Assembly (NCBI RefSeq): GCF_963930865.1
Contig: NZ_CAWVOH010000002.1
Location: forward strand, 1 to 64,000
Length of the DNA stretch: 64,000 bases
Reading direction: 5' to 3'
From: Eupransor demetentiae
GTDB lineage: Bacteria; Bacillota; Bacilli; Lactobacillales; Lactobacillaceae
Part shown: piece after piece, positions 1 through 8,875 of the stretch
Numbering within the stretch: the first letter of the stretch is position 1
Layout of the letters: each line of letters starts with the position of its first letter
Translations under genes and position numbers: made by a program
Notes under the pieces: generated by a model
The model's database searches: none
The model's input: only the letters and a program-made list of their open reading frames with translations
What the model was told of the DNA's origin: nothing

Positions 1-82
1 TGTTCCGTTATCGACTGTTCGACAACGGCGTTACAAATTCGTTTGTTCAAAGTTTTGTTCAGTTTTCAATGTGCGTTCGTCG
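1..82 (-). other. rRNA operon leader (5' pre-16S region), runs off left edge
   Basis: On the minus strand this stretch carries CATTGAAAACTGAACAAA, a motif typical of the leader or spacer of lactic acid bacterial rRNA operons, directly downstream of two strong tandem promoters. The 16S gene itself lies outside the window. Seen: promoters plus leader motif. Inferred: an rrn operon transcribed leftward, away from oriC, immediately beyond base 1. Confidence 0.7.
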
Positions 83-99
83 CTCGGTGCGACTTAATT

Positions 100-128
100 A
101 TTCTAGCAGATTGCCTGAGCTTTGACAA
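100..128 (-). promoter_or_regulatory. rrn promoter P2
   Basis: Minus-strand -35 TTGTCA (123-128) and -10 TAGAAT (100-105) with exactly 17 bp between them, followed by the rRNA-type leader. Proximal promoter of a tandem pair. Confidence 0.75.
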
Positions 129-177
129 GCTTTATTTTCGCTCGTCGCTGCCTCGGCCCCCCTCAAGAACAATAAAT

Positions 178-206
178 AGTCTACCAGCTTACCGCCCTGT
201 GCGCAA
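178..206 (-). promoter_or_regulatory. rrn promoter P1 with AT-rich UP-like element
   Basis: Minus-strand -35 TTGCGC (201-206) and -10 TAGACT (178-183) with 17 bp spacing. An A/T-rich tract lies just upstream of the -35 (210-235), as in UP elements of rRNA promoters. Distal promoter of the tandem pair, 78 bp from P2. Confidence 0.7.
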
Positions 207-264
207 GGGGTTTTTGATCGTTTTTTAATAAGAAATTCTAATCGTCTTAAAAAGCTCTTATAGT

Positions 265-1098
265 TTAGGGGAATTTTGGAAATTGATCAAAATCTGGCTT
301 GCGCTTTTCCTTAAATGCATCGCGACCTTCTTTGGCTTCATCACTCGTATAATAGAGGAGAGTTGCATCCCCAGCGAATTGTTGAAGTCCTGCCAAGCCA
401 TCCGTGTCAGCGTTCATCGCTGCTTTAATGAAGCGAAGTGCTGTTGGAGACTTCGTCAACATTTCATCCGCCCATTCAATCGTTGCATTTTCGACTTCGG
501 CGAGGGGCACAACCCGATTAATCCAATTCATGTCATAGGCTTCCTGTGCAGAGTAGAAATGGTTTAAGAACCAAACTTCCTTTGCACGCTTATGCCCAAT
601 TACTCGTGCTAAATAACCGGAACCGTAGCCGGCATCGAAGGAACCAACCTGTGGTCCAGTCTGTCCGAACTTGGCATTATCGGCAGCAACTGTTAAGTCA
701 GCAACAAGCTGCAAAACGTTTCCACCGCCGACTGACCAACCCTTGACCATTGCAATCACCGGTTTTGGGATGATACGCATCAAATGTTGTAGGTCCAAGA
801 CGTTCAAGCGAGGAATGCCATCGGCACCGACATAGCCACCATTGCCACGAACCTTTTGATTTCCACCAGATGAAAAGGCTTGATCGCCAGCGCCCGTTAA
901 AATGATAACGCCGACTTCTTGATCATCACGTGCTCGACTGAAAGCATCAATCATTTCCGCAACCATCTTGGGTGTGAAGGCGTTATGCGTTTTGGGATCA
1001 TTCATGGTAATCTTGGCAATCTTACCTGGATGTTGGCCATCAACATTTACTTCATATAAAATTTCACTATAGTCTTTTTTACTTTGCCACTTTGTCAT
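265..1098 (-). CDS. menB: 1,4-dihydroxy-2-naphthoyl-CoA synthase (MenB)
   Basis: Crotonase-fold enzyme that cyclises o-succinylbenzoyl-CoA to DHNA-CoA in menaquinone synthesis; cytosolic. The 277-residue length is normal for MenB. Oxyanion-hole segment SSGGNQKVRG lies near residue 76, a second glycine-rich segment GWSVGGGN near 120, and the MenB signature TGPQVGSFDAGYG near 147. The Gly of TGP marks the bicarbonate-dependent class of the family rather than the Asp class. ATG at 1098 was chosen because GGAG lies about 10 nt upstream; the longer upstream reading frame merely overlaps the divergent gene. No other men genes lie nearby apart from the divergent thioesterase. Confidence 0.93.
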   Translation of the reverse strand: MTKWQSKKDYSEILYEVNVDGQHPGKIAKITMNDPKTHNAFTPKMVAEMIDAFSRARDDQEVGVIILTGAGDQAFSSGGNQKVRGNGGYVGADGIPRLNVLDLQHLMRIIPKPVIAMVKGWSVGGGNVLQLVADLTVAADNAKFGQTGPQVGSFDAGYGSGYLARVIGHKRAKEVWFLNHFYSAQEAYDMNWINRVVPLAEVENATIEWADEMLTKSPTALRFIKAAMNADTDGLAGLQQFAGDATLLYYTSDEAKEGRDAFKEKRKPDFDQFPKFP

Positions 1099-1135
1099 TG
1101 GATATAAACTCCATTTGTTTTTGAAAGGAAAATTT

Positions 1136-1504
1136 ATGAACATTCTCGAATTACTCGGCATAAATGTCACAAAAGTTACGTCAACAGAGGCAATTGTTAC
1201 AGTTAATGTTACTAAACAGTTACAACAGCCATATGGTCTCATGCACGGTGGCATGAATGCACTCCTTGCAGAAACCGCTGCATCTCTAGGGGCTAATGCG
1301 ATTTTACCAGAAAATCAGGTCGCTGTCGGTGTCGATGTTCAAACTCATCATTTACGGCCAGTTTCTCAAGGCATTTTAACCGCTAAAGCCACTCCTATCA
1401 AGGTTGGACGGGAAATCCAAGTTTGGGAGTGCACAATCTTTTTAGAAGAAACAGGACAAAAGACGAGTTTTAGTACAATAACTTTAAAAAGTCAAAGTAT
1501 TTAA
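1136..1504 (+). CDS. Hotdog-fold acyl-CoA thioesterase, likely DHNA-CoA thioesterase
   Basis: A 122-residue single hotdog-domain protein of the PaaI/MenI type. HGGMNALLAETAAS (residues 37-50) carries the HGG turn and the catalytic-position Glu46 of this family. Divergent from menB with only 37 bp between the start codons, which supports hydrolysis of DHNA-CoA, the MenB product, as its job; that assignment is inference. ATG 1136 has AAAGGA 8 nt upstream, better than the in-frame ATG at 1115. Related PaaI-like phenylacetyl-CoA thioesterases are the main alternative. Confidence 0.8.
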   Translation: MNILELLGINVTKVTSTEAIVTVNVTKQLQQPYGLMHGGMNALLAETAASLGANAILPENQVAVGVDVQTHHLRPVSQGILTAKATPIKVGREIQVWECTIFLEETGQKTSFSTITLKSQSI

Positions 1505-1535
1505 ATATTCCTGACTCATTTTCTTAATTTAAAAC

Positions 1536-1544
1536 TGTGATAAT
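1536..1544 (+). promoter_or_regulatory. Possible extended -10 promoter of the two-component operon
   Basis: TGTGATAAT fits the TGn-plus-hexamer pattern (GATAAT at 1539-1544). No good -35 is visible at 16-18 bp. Start of transcription would be near 1551, about 58 nt before the kinase ATG. Confidence 0.4.
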
Positions 1545-1608
1545 AAAGGCATGATTTATCGTAATATTCAATGTCGTCAAATTAACATTGAAATCGGAGA
1601 ATCATATC

Positions 1609-2373
1609 ATGTTCAAAACTGCTGTCACGGAAGAACTTGCTTCTTCGTCTGAATTCGAGGAACTGTTCAATGAGGCCAGCCCCATTAACTGGCTTCTAAT
1701 CCTTTTAGTCCTGGCACTCGTCAGTCTTATCGTTGCTTTAGTACAAAGTCGTCGGCTCTTACACAAAGAACAGCTTGAAAAAGAAGCTCTGGCGGCACAC
1801 TTAAACGACCTTAATCCTGATTTAGAAAATTATCGAATTTTCCGCCATGATTATCGGAATGTGATTGCCAGTCTTGCCATGTCTTTGGAAGAGGGAAACA
1901 TAGCCGAAAGTCGCCGGATTTACGAAAGTGTCCTGGACGAAAGCTTGTTCTTATTGAATACGCCACGACTCAATCTAAGCAAGATTGAAGTGCCGGCGAT
2001 ACGGTCCTTGATTTTAGTAAAGGCTCTCGAGGCAGAAAAAGTTGGGGTTTCTTTCAAGCTAGAAACTATCGGCTGCTTTGAAGATACTGCGATTAATCGG
2101 TCCTTGACCCTTTATCGTGTCTTCGCTTTGCTGCTTGATGAAGCCATCCTCGTACTCAAAGATTTTCCCGATAGCAAAGTTAATTTGGGCTTCATTACGA
2201 GCAATCAAATTCAAAAAATTATTGTTTCATATCCGATGGTTCCTGGTTTGGCTGCAATCGAGCGCAAAACCATCAACCGGATTACAAGGATTATGGAACG
2301 AGACCAGCGATTGGCTTTAATTCGTGAAGAGCGCGGTGGTAATTTCTACCAAACTTTAACCATTGAGGAGTAA
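1609..2373 (+). CDS. HPK10-type sensor kinase with degenerate ATPase domain
   Basis: 254 residues. A short acidic N-terminus is followed by a single membrane segment (about 28-46), then a linker and the H-box FRHDYRNVIASL with His80, the form seen in AgrC/ComD/PlnB kinases. Unlike those proteins it has one instead of five to seven membrane helices. The expected N-box appears as LLLDEAILVL (about 174-183), with Glu replacing the metal/ATP-binding Asn, and no GxGL G-box follows. It may therefore not bind ATP normally. ATG 1609 has GGAG 10 nt upstream. The response regulator follows 2 bp later. No peptide pheromone gene is visible next to it. Confidence 0.75.
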   Translation: MFKTAVTEELASSSEFEELFNEASPINWLLILLVLALVSLIVALVQSRRLLHKEQLEKEALAAHLNDLNPDLENYRIFRHDYRNVIASLAMSLEEGNIAESRRIYESVLDESLFLLNTPRLNLSKIEVPAIRSLILVKALEAEKVGVSFKLETIGCFEDTAINRSLTLYRVFALLLDEAILVLKDFPDSKVNLGFITSNQIQKIIVSYPMVPGLAAIERKTINRITRIMERDQRLALIREERGGNFYQTLTIEE

Positions 2374-2375
2374 TC

Positions 2376-3077
2376 ATGACTTATTATCTACTTGAAGATG
2401 GGAAAACCTATCAACGTAAAATTAAGAAAATCTTACCAGGAACCAAGGCCTACGGCTCGCCTAGAGAACTGATAGCCGCCCTTGATCAAGATGAATATGG
2501 CCACAAAATCATCATTTTGGACCTGGAAATTAAGGGTATTCGCCAGGCTGGCTTCCGGACTGCTCAGCACATCCGCCGCCAAGATCCCCACGCACAAATT
2601 ATTATTGTGACGAGTCACACCGAGATGTCCTTCCTTTGTTTCCAATATCAAATTGGTGTAATTGATTTTATTTCCAAAAACGATGAGGAACAAGCATTTC
2701 AGAGCCGTTTGCAACGGGCCGTTCAGACAGCCAAGGATAACATCAGTCGGATCGAAGAAATCACTGAAATCCCAGTTCGTTTCCCAAATGGAAGCCAGTT
2801 CATCAAGGGTGACTTGAACCAAGTGGACTATATTTCAAGTGAAAAGGGGACACATTACTTGGAGATTCACACCCGTAGTAACACCATTAAGGTGCGGGCT
2901 AATTTGAAGGACATTTCTGCTATTCACAAAAACTTGCTCCAGATTCATGCGGCATACTGCATTAACATTAGCCAAATCGAATCCTATCGAGCCGGGACTC
3001 AAACCCTGACCTTGAAAAATGGAACGAACTTACCGGTTTCACGCCGCTTTATCAAAGCGATTCGCCAATTGGCCTAA
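2376..3077 (+). CDS. LytTR-family response regulator
   Basis: 233 residues: receiver domain (1-125) and LytTR DNA-binding domain (about 135-232). The phospho-acceptor is Asp49 in IIILDLEIKG, and the conserved Lys is K101 in DFISKND. The first acidic pocket is ED-Gly rather than the usual EDD. LytTR regulators of bacteriocin and competence systems bind direct repeats of about 9 bp spaced by one or two helical turns; repeats of that kind occur in this window at 36040-36067 and 36415-36442. Same operon as the kinase, 2 bp spacing. Confidence 0.88.
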   Translation: MTYYLLEDGKTYQRKIKKILPGTKAYGSPRELIAALDQDEYGHKIIILDLEIKGIRQAGFRTAQHIRRQDPHAQIIIVTSHTEMSFLCFQYQIGVIDFISKNDEEQAFQSRLQRAVQTAKDNISRIEEITEIPVRFPNGSQFIKGDLNQVDYISSEKGTHYLEIHTRSNTIKVRANLKDISAIHKNLLQIHAAYCINISQIESYRAGTQTLTLKNGTNLPVSRRFIKAIRQLA

Positions 3078-3084
3078 GTTCACA

Positions 3085-3113
3085 AAAAAAGCACTGCTTA
3101 CGCAGTGCTTTTT
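3085..3113. terminator. Bidirectional Rho-independent terminator
   Basis: GCACTGC-TTAC-GCAGTGC hairpin (3091-3108) with A-tract before and T-tract after; serves the response regulator on plus and gyrA on minus. Confidence 0.9.
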
Positions 3114-3121
3114 ATTTGTTA

Positions 3122-5677
3122 TTATTCTTGATTATCCTCATCGGGAGCTTGTGCTCGTTCGAGTAATTCTTCGACTTGATCTTGGATCTCGCCATTATCA
3201 CTTGAAGCAGCAGTACTATTTTCTTCCTGCTCTTCGTCAGTCATAACCTCAGGTTCCAACTTCGTTAAGCTGGCAACCTTAGAACCATCCTCCAAACGAA
3301 TCAAACGAACTCCTTGCGTAGCTCGACCAGTTTGGCTGACAGATGCCACGCTAAAGCGAATCATGACACCTTGGTCAGTGGTAACCATGATGTCTTCGTC
3401 GCCATCAACAGTAACCATGGCTGCCAAAGGACCATTCTTTTCAGTAATGGTAGCAGTCTTGATTCCCTTACCACCACGGCCCTTAACTGGGTATTCAGCA
3501 GCAGGGGTTTGCTTTCCGTAACCCTTTTCCGTGATGACCAAAACCTTGGCATCATCGGTTAGGATTCCAGCACCGATAACTTCATCGCCCTCGCGCAAAC
3601 GGATTCCACGTACACCAGCAGCAGAACGTCCCATGATACGGACAGTGCCTTCGTTAAAGGTCGTTGAATAGCCTTCGCGGGTGGCAATGATCATGTTTTG
3701 ATCACCAGTCGTAATCAAAACGGCCAAAACTTCATCATCGTCACGAAGGGTTAAGGCCTTCAAACCATTGGTACGAATGTTGGCAAATTCAGCAACCGCC
3801 GTCCGCTTTACGACCCCTTGACGGGTAACAAAGAAGAGGTTATCTGGGCTTTCGCTCGCTTCACCATCGACCTTGATAACGGTCTGAATCTTTTCATCGG
3901 CCTCAAAATTCATCAAGTTAATGACCGGAATTCCCTTAGCCTGACGACCATATTCAGGAACTTCGTAGCCCTTCATCCGGTAAACCTTACCCTTGTTGGT
4001 AAAGAAGAGGAGGGTATCGTGGGTCGAAGCAGCAACCATTTGGTCAACAAAGTCTTCGTCGTTGACATTCATTCCCTGAACACCACGACCACCACGATTT
4101 TGGGCCTTAAATTCGTGGGTTGGCACACGCTTGATATAGCCCTTGCGCGTCAAAGTGATGATAACGTCTTCTTGCTCAATCAAATCTTCGTCTTCGATGC
4201 TGGTAACATCCCCGACCTGGAGTTCGGTACGACGTTCGTCGCCGAAACGGTCTTGGATTTCGAGCAATTCGTTGTAAATCAAAGCATCGATGCGCTCTTT
4301 TTTAGCCAAGATGTCCTTCAAGTCAGCAATGCGAGCCACTAACTTTTGGTATTCATCTTCAACCTTGTCGCGTTCCAAACCGGTCAAACGAACCAGACGC
4401 ATGTCCAAAATGGCTTGGGCCTGCTTGTCAGACAAGGAGTAACCATCAATCAAACGACCTTTGGCTTCATCGGAAGTCTTGGAAGAACGAATGATGTTGA
4501 TGATGGCATCGATGTGGTCCAGCGCAATTCGCAAACCTTCCAGAATGTGAGCCCGGGCCTGAGCTTTGTCCAATTCGAAGGCAGTACGACGGCGGATAAC
4601 ATCACGCTGATGCTCCAAGTAAGCGACCAAGATTTCCTTCAAATTGAAAATTTTAGGTGCACCGTGGTCAATGGCCAGCATGTTGAAACTAAAGCCGGTT
4701 TGCAAAGCAGTTTGCTTGTACAAATTGTTTAAGATAACCGAGGCCGAAGCGTCACGACGAACATCAATCGAAATCCGCAAACCATCACGGTCAGTTTCAT
4801 CGCGGATTCCTGTAATGCCTTCAATCTTCTTGTCGCGTGCTAATTCAGAGATTCGCTCAATCAAGCGAGCCTTGTTCACCATGTAAGGTAGCTCAGTGAC
4901 GATGATTTGTTCAGCACCACTTTTAAGCTGCTCAATGTCGACCTTGGCGCGAATGGTAATCGTACCCTTACCAGTTTCGTAGGCGCGGCGAATGCCGGCC
5001 TTACCCATCACAATTCCACCAGTAGGGAAATCAGGACCAGGCAATGCTTCCATCAGTTGAGCGATGGTGGCCTCAGGATCCTTCATCAAAATATGCAGGG
5101 CTGAAATAACTTCAGTCAAATTGTGGGTTGGGATGTTAGTCGTCATTCCGACGGCGATACCCGTAGCTCCGTTGACCAAAAGGTTCGGAATTCGGGCAGG
5201 CAAAACGGAGGGTTCCCGCTCTTCGCCATCGTAGTTGGGTACGAAATCAACCGTGTTTTTATTTAGATCACGGACCATTTCCAAGGCAACCTTGGACAAA
5301 CGCGCTTCGGTATAACGCATGGCGGCAGCGCCGTCACCATCGACCGAACCGAAGTTTCCGTGGCCGTCAACCAACATATAGCGGTAAGAAAATGGCTGCG
5401 CCATTCGTACCATTGATTCATAAATTGCCGAATCACCGTGAGGGTGATACTTTCCCATGACATCCCCGACAATACGGGCAGACTTCTTATGGGGCTTATC
5501 CGGCGTATTTCCCTGTTCAGTCATTGAGTACAAAATTCGACGATGAACGGGCTTCATTCCATCTCGGACATCCGGCAAGGCACGCGCGACGATAACAGAC
5601 ATCGCGTATGACAAGAAGGAAGTCTTCATTTGTTCAGACAGGTGGGTATTTTGAATACGACTGTCAGCTTCTGGCAT
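3122..5677 (-). CDS. gyrA: DNA gyrase subunit A
   Basis: DNA breakage-reunion subunit of gyrase, about 851 residues. The catalytic Tyr lies in AMRYTEARLS (about residue 122). The quinolone region reads HGDSAIYES with the Ser and Glu positions intact. C-terminal beta-pinwheel repeats include the GyrA-box-like RGGRGVQG (about 530) needed for DNA wrapping, and the protein ends in an acidic tail rich in Glu/Asp. Two in-frame ATGs follow the RBS GAGGAG: 5683 (3 nt away) and 5677 (9 nt away); I prefer 5677 on spacing. It follows gyrB by about 30 bp and closes the yaaA-recF-gyrB-gyrA operon. Confidence 0.95.
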   Translation of the reverse strand: MPEADSRIQNTHLSEQMKTSFLSYAMSVIVARALPDVRDGMKPVHRRILYSMTEQGNTPDKPHKKSARIVGDVMGKYHPHGDSAIYESMVRMAQPFSYRYMLVDGHGNFGSVDGDGAAAMRYTEARLSKVALEMVRDLNKNTVDFVPNYDGEEREPSVLPARIPNLLVNGATGIAVGMTTNIPTHNLTEVISALHILMKDPEATIAQLMEALPGPDFPTGGIVMGKAGIRRAYETGKGTITIRAKVDIEQLKSGAEQIIVTELPYMVNKARLIERISELARDKKIEGITGIRDETDRDGLRISIDVRRDASASVILNNLYKQTALQTGFSFNMLAIDHGAPKIFNLKEILVAYLEHQRDVIRRRTAFELDKAQARAHILEGLRIALDHIDAIINIIRSSKTSDEAKGRLIDGYSLSDKQAQAILDMRLVRLTGLERDKVEDEYQKLVARIADLKDILAKKERIDALIYNELLEIQDRFGDERRTELQVGDVTSIEDEDLIEQEDVIITLTRKGYIKRVPTHEFKAQNRGGRGVQGMNVNDEDFVDQMVAASTHDTLLFFTNKGKVYRMKGYEVPEYGRQAKGIPVINLMNFEADEKIQTVIKVDGEASESPDNLFFVTRQGVVKRTAVAEFANIRTNGLKALTLRDDDEVLAVLITTGDQNMIIATREGYSTTFNEGTVRIMGRSAAGVRGIRLREGDEVIGAGILTDDAKVLVITEKGYGKQTPAAEYPVKGRGGKGIKTATITEKNGPLAAMVTVDGDEDIMVTTDQGVMIRFSVASVSQTGRATQGVRLIRLEDGSKVASLTKLEPEVMTDEEQEENSTAASSDNGEIQDQVEELLERAQAPDEDNQE

Positions 5678-5710
5678 AGTCATTTACTCCTCGTAAACTC
5701 TTACAAGCTT

Positions 5711-7729
5711 TTAAACATCAAGATCCTTAACATAAACCGCATTATCCTCGATAAACTGACGGCGTGGTGGAACATCGCCACCCATCAACATATCGATGAC
5801 GCCGTCTGCTTCCTCAGCATCGGCCGGGTCAACCCGTAGTAAACGACGGTTGAGTGGATCCATGGTCGTATCAGCAAGCTGATCTTCATCCATTTCACCC
5901 AGACCCTTGTAACGCTGCACCTTAGGCTTGGCCGTTGAAGGCAACTGGGCCAAATAGTCTTCCAATTCTTCGTCGGAATCCAAGTAGGTACGTTCCTTAC
6001 TGTTCCCCAGTTGAACACCATACAATGGTGGCTGGGCAATGTAGATGTAGCCGGCGTCAACCATAGGGCGCATGTAGCGGTAGAACAGCGTCAAGAGTAG
6101 CGTCCGGATGTGGGCACCATCGACATCGGCATCGGTCATGATAATAATCTTATGGTAATTGGCCTTAGTAACATCAAAATCCTTACCAAAACCAGTCCCC
6201 ACCGCCGTAAAGAGGGAACGAATTTCTTCGTTAGCTAGAACACGATCCAAGCTAGCTTTTCCAACGTTCAAAATCTTACCTCGGATAGGTAGGATGGCCT
6301 GGGTCAAACGGTTACGACCCTGCTTGGCAGAACCACCGGCGGAATCACCCTCGACAATAAAGAGTTCTGAAATTTCAGGATCCTTGGAAGTATTGTCGGC
6401 CAACTTACCTGGCAAACGACCAATTTCAAGGCCGGACTGCTTACGCGTCATTTCGCGGGCGCGCTTTGCTGACAAACGGGCCTTTTGAGCCAAGGTTCCC
6501 TTGTCGACAATCTGCTTAGCAATTGATGGATTTTCCATCATGAAACGACTGAAAGTTTCAGAGAACATGCGATCTGTCGCTTGACGAGCATCTGAATTTC
6601 CCAGCTTGGTCTTGGTCTGACCTTCGAACTGAGGATCCGGGTGCTTAATCGAAACAATGGCCGTCATTCCTTCACGAACATCTTCTCCGGTAAGGCTTTC
6701 GGCACCTTCCTTCAGGTAACCCTTTTTACGGGCGTAATCGTTAATCACGCGGGTGAGGGCGGTCTTAAAGCCAGTTTCGTGCGTTCCACCTTCATAAGTG
6801 TTGATGTTGTTGGTGAAAGTACGCAGGTTTTCCTGCACGCCAGTCGTATATTGCAAGGCGACTTCGACCACAATATCCTTTTCTTCACCTTCAACATAAA
6901 CCGGCTGGTCAAACAAGACGTCCTTGTCACGATCAAGATAGGAAACGTATTCCTTGATACCACCATCGAAGTGGAAGCTTTCGCTGATTGGTTCATCAGG
7001 ACGCTTATCCGTAATGGAAATCCGCAAGCCCTTGTTCAAAAAGGCCAATTCACGGACACGCGTCAACAAAGTTTTGTAATTATAAATCGTCGTTTCCTGG
7101 AAAATATCAGGATCCGGCTTAAAGTGGACAATCGTACCACGTTCAATTGGTAGCTTCTCGTCCAAGACCTTCATGCCCGTGTTAACACGGCCAGTCTTAA
7201 AGTCCATGTAGTAGAGCTTATGATCACGAACAACGCGAACATCCAGCTCGGTGGAAAGGGCGTTAACAACCGAGGCACCAACCCCGTGCAAACCACCAGA
7301 AACCTTGTAACCACCACCGCCGAACTTTCCTCCAGCGTGCAAGATGGTGAAGACCGTTTCGAGGGCAGGCTTACCCGTCTTAGTTTGAATATCAACCGGG
7401 ATTCCACGACCGTCATCGGTAACGGTAATCGAGTTATCCTTTTCGATTGCAACCGAAATATGGCTGGCAAAACCGGCCAAAGCTTCATCAATTCCGTTAT
7501 CAACAATTTCCCAAACCAAGTGATGCAAGCCTTGGGCAGTCGTCGTTCCGATATACATACCGGGACGCTTACGAACCGCTTCCAAACCTTCCAAAACTTG
7601 AATTTGATCAGCATTATAAGCATCGGCATCACTATCCATTTTGCCGGCTTCTTGAATTAAGGCGTCATCAGTAATCAGTTCATCTTCAAACTGGTCTGAA
7701 TTGATATTTGGATCTTGACTATCAGCCAT
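5711..7729 (-). CDS. gyrB: DNA gyrase subunit B
   Basis: ATPase subunit of gyrase, 672 residues. GHKL ATP-binding motifs are EIVDNGIDEA, DDGRGIPV and GGLHGVGASVVNA; the TOPRIM motifs are EGDSAGGSAKQGRNR and DADVDGAHI, followed by the QRYKGLGEMD tail motif. The N-terminus has about 35 extra acidic residues ahead of the usual start of homology (QIQVLEGLEAVRKRPGMYIG), slightly longer than typical. RBS AGAGGAG precedes ATG 7729. Acts with GyrA as an A2B2 tetramer on chromosomal DNA. Confidence 0.96.
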   Translation of the reverse strand: MADSQDPNINSDQFEDELITDDALIQEAGKMDSDADAYNADQIQVLEGLEAVRKRPGMYIGTTTAQGLHHLVWEIVDNGIDEALAGFASHISVAIEKDNSITVTDDGRGIPVDIQTKTGKPALETVFTILHAGGKFGGGGYKVSGGLHGVGASVVNALSTELDVRVVRDHKLYYMDFKTGRVNTGMKVLDEKLPIERGTIVHFKPDPDIFQETTIYNYKTLLTRVRELAFLNKGLRISITDKRPDEPISESFHFDGGIKEYVSYLDRDKDVLFDQPVYVEGEEKDIVVEVALQYTTGVQENLRTFTNNINTYEGGTHETGFKTALTRVINDYARKKGYLKEGAESLTGEDVREGMTAIVSIKHPDPQFEGQTKTKLGNSDARQATDRMFSETFSRFMMENPSIAKQIVDKGTLAQKARLSAKRAREMTRKQSGLEIGRLPGKLADNTSKDPEISELFIVEGDSAGGSAKQGRNRLTQAILPIRGKILNVGKASLDRVLANEEIRSLFTAVGTGFGKDFDVTKANYHKIIIMTDADVDGAHIRTLLLTLFYRYMRPMVDAGYIYIAQPPLYGVQLGNSKERTYLDSDEELEDYLAQLPSTAKPKVQRYKGLGEMDEDQLADTTMDPLNRRLLRVDPADAEEADGVIDMLMGGDVPPRRQFIEDNAVYVKDLDV

Positions 7730-7756
7730 TTTTACTCCTCTTATGTACCTTGTCTA

Positions 7757-8875
7757 TTAACTTTCGACACTTACCGTGCCTGCTTTGACCTGGAAAACCT
7801 TGGGTTCCATAATTAATTGCCGCGCAACTTCACTCAGCGATGGCGCCGTCAAGAAGGTTTGGACCTTGTCTTGAATGGCTAGCAGCAAGTGCGTTTGCCG
7901 GTTAGCATCGAGTTCCGAAAGAACATCATCCAACAGCAAAACTGGATATTCACCGGTTTCTTCATGCATGAGGTCAATCTCCGCCAACTTAAGGGCCAAA
8001 GCAGCCGTTCGTTGCTGCCCCTGCGAACCGTAGACCGCAACGTCTTTGTCGTTCACCAGGAACTGTAAGTCATCACGGTGTGGGCCCACCAAGCTTGTGC
8101 CCTGCATTATTTCACGCTGTTCTTGGCGCTGCAAGGCATTGGCATAAGCCGTCAAAATTTCGGCCAAACTAGCATCCGGCGCAAAGTCCACAGTTGAACG
8201 ATAGCGCAACTGCAGGCTTTCGCTCTGATCTGAAATTTCAGCATGGAGCGGCTGGGCCGCTTTTTCCAACTGCTGGACGAAATTCTGTCGGGCATACAAA
8301 ACCTTGGCCCCAAACTCAACCAATTGCTCGGTTAAAACCTCAAGCAAAACCTTGTCATCCGTACGCTTAGCCTGTAATTCTTTCAGATAGGCATTGCGAT
8401 CTTTAAGAATTTGCCGGTAGCGACTCGTATTATGCAAGTAGCTGATGTTCATCTGGCCAAACTCCATGTCAATGAAGCGGCGCCGGGTGCTCGGGGCACC
8501 CTTAACCAGATTCAAATCCTCTGGTGCAAACAAAATCACGTTCAGCTGGCCAATATATTCGGACAGGCGACTTTGGTCCAGATGGTTCACCCGGGCGTGC
8601 TTACCGCGCTTGCTGAACTCCAAAGAGAGGGGAATCGTTCCGAAGCGATTTTGAACTCGTCCAGCAATGCGTGCAGACGATTGCTGCCACTCGATTAGTT
8701 CTTTGTCATTAGCAGTACGGTGCGACCGGGTAAGGGCTAGGGCGTAAATGCTTTCGAGCAAGTTCGTCTTTCCCTGGGCATTTTGACCAAGAAAAACATT
8801 AACGCCAGATTGGAAGTCTAAGTTCAGCTCATCGTAATTACGAAAATGCTCTAACGAAAGACTCTTTAGTTCCAC
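7757..8875 (-). CDS. recF: DNA replication and repair protein RecF
   Basis: SMC-like ATPase that helps load RecA at single-strand gaps. 372 residues, normal length. Walker A is GQNAQGKTNLLE (about 30-41), the ABC-type signature GSQGQQRTAALALKLAE is near 295, and Walker B VLLLDDVLSELD is near 325. Overlaps the end of yaaA by 10 bp, so the two are translationally coupled. Confidence 0.95.
   Translation of the reverse strand: MELKSLSLEHFRNYDELNLDFQSGVNVFLGQNAQGKTNLLESIYALALTRSHRTANDKELIEWQQSSARIAGRVQNRFGTIPLSLEFSKRGKHARVNHLDQSRLSEYIGQLNVILFAPEDLNLVKGAPSTRRRFIDMEFGQMNISYLHNTSRYRQILKDRNAYLKELQAKRTDDKVLLEVLTEQLVEFGAKVLYARQNFVQQLEKAAQPLHAEISDQSESLQLRYRSTVDFAPDASLAEILTAYANALQRQEQREIMQGTSLVGPHRDDLQFLVNDKDVAVYGSQGQQRTAALALKLAEIDLMHEETGEYPVLLLDDVLSELDANRQTHLLLAIQDKVQTFLTAPSLSEVARQLIMEPKVFQVKAGTVSVES

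Noticed and set aside
43..228. Open frame of 61 codons at the left edge, plus strand
   Set aside because: No RBS, odd composition, and it is antisense to the tandem rRNA promoters and leader.
1552..1653. 33-codon frame that could be a pheromone precursor before the kinase
   Set aside because: No double-glycine or AgrD-like features, RBS too close to the ATG, and it runs into the kinase gene in another frame.
3122..5677. Quinolone resistance changes in gyrA
   Set aside because: The Ser and acidic positions in HGDSAIYE are the common susceptible-type residues.
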